Of a DNA stretch of 6,594 nt, positions 6,490 to 6,594 are shown piece after piece. The DNA lies in NCBI GenBank assembly GCA_017543805.1, contig JAFYFK010000021.1, positions 1 through 6,594 of the forward strand. Direction: 5' to 3'. The notes under the pieces were generated by a model. That model made no database searches, was not told where the DNA came from, and saw only the letters and a list, made by a program, of their open reading frames with translations. The position numbers were made by a program, and so were the translations under genes. The stretch comes from Bacillota bacterium. Lineage in GTDB: Bacteria; Bacillota; Clostridia; Peptostreptococcales; Anaerovoracaceae. How positions within the stretch are numbered: position 1 is the stretch's first letter; every line of letters starts with the position of its first letter.

Positions 6490-6517
6490 TTTCCAACTCG
6501 CTGTTTAAGGGTATAAT
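6490..6517 (+). promoter_or_regulatory. Promoter for the gene starting at 6561
   Basis: A perfect -10 TATAAT (6512-6517) lies 16 bases after TTTCCA (6490-6495, four of six matches to the -35 consensus). Predicted transcription starts near 6524, leaving a leader of about 37 bases. It sits in the 131-base gap shared with the divergent GH3 gene. No equally clear minus-strand promoter for GH3 was found in that gap, and no clear catabolite-response element was seen. Confidence 0.5.
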
Positions 6518-6560
6518 AAGCGTAAAGAAAACTCTGTTTATGACCGGAGGGATTTAGATC

Positions 6561-6594
6561 ATGAAACAATTTAGGACTGTTCTTCGGTCTCTGA
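6561..6594 (+). CDS. N-terminal start of an unidentified protein (partial)
   Basis: ATG at 6561 is preceded by GGAGGG (6546-6551) at nine bases and by a consensus -10 further upstream, so a real gene start is likely. Only 11 residues are visible before the window ends, MKQFRTVLRSL. A basic, amphipathic beginning of this kind is seen in ABC-2-type transporter permeases, among others, but this is too short to assign a family. It is divergent from the GH3 gene. Confidence 0.6.
   Translation, partial: MKQFRTVLRSL

Noticed and set aside
6430..6560. A minus-strand promoter or catabolite-response element for the GH3 gene
   Set aside because: TTGGAA (6491-6496, minus) resembles a -35 but no -10 follows at a workable distance, and no cre-like palindrome was found.
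1..6594. tRNA, rRNA, riboswitch, CRISPR, insertion sequence or phage attachment site
   Set aside because: No cloverleaf-like sequence, regular direct repeat, transposase or terminal inverted repeat was seen. The non-coding gaps are short and explained by promoters, inverted repeats and one terminator.

Overview
The window looks like a chromosomal segment of an anaerobic Firmicute, most likely a gut or rumen Clostridia/Lachnospiraceae-type bacterium. This is inference from three things: strong purine-rich ribosome-binding sites, GC-rich coding sequence with a sharply AT-rich regulatory gap, and the gene types. Those types are a 2,4-dienoyl-CoA-reductase/BaiCD-like flavin reductase with its own LysR regulator, and a GH3 beta-glycosidase with swapped domain order of the kind known from Ruminococcus and Butyrivibrio. 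There are no RNA genes, insertion sequences, CRISPR arrays or phage genes.

Layout. Bases 1-54 are the last 17 codons of an unidentified plus-strand gene. It is followed after 15 bases by a SIMPL-domain (DUF541) protein with no signal peptide (70-729). A LysR-type regulator (745-1710, minus) converges on it. A 199-base AT-rich gap (1711-1909) separates the regulator from a divergent 685-residue flavin/iron-sulfur reductase (1910-3967, plus). The gap holds a perfect extended -10 for the regulator, a consensus -10 for the reductase, and two inverted repeats, one beside each promoter. The reductase ends at a strong intrinsic terminator (3991-4025). The T tract of this terminator overlaps the stop codon of a convergent, domain-permuted cytoplasmic GH3 glycosidase (4024-6429, minus). 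A 131-base gap then carries a plus-strand promoter and ribosome-binding site for a new gene, of which only 11 codons are visible (6561-6594).

How the genes may work together. The regulator and reductase form a classic divergent LysR/target pair: the regulator probably senses the reductase's substrate or a related molecule and switches the reductase on. The reductase resembles flavoenzymes that saturate alkene bonds conjugated to a carbonyl or thioester (dienoyl-CoA, enoates, bile-acid and steroid enones). Its substrate cannot be read from sequence, and it stands alone rather than in a bai or fatty-acid operon, which suits a single-step reductase that uses an outside electron acceptor. The GH3 enzyme has all expected catalytic residues and would hydrolyse small imported glycosides. 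It is transcribed separately, so a link such as glycoside cleavage followed by aglycone reduction is only a hypothesis.

Nothing here is demonstrably a wholly new system. The most promising lead is the orphan LysR/flavin-reductase pair, whose iron-sulfur motif has an unusual 12-residue enlargement.
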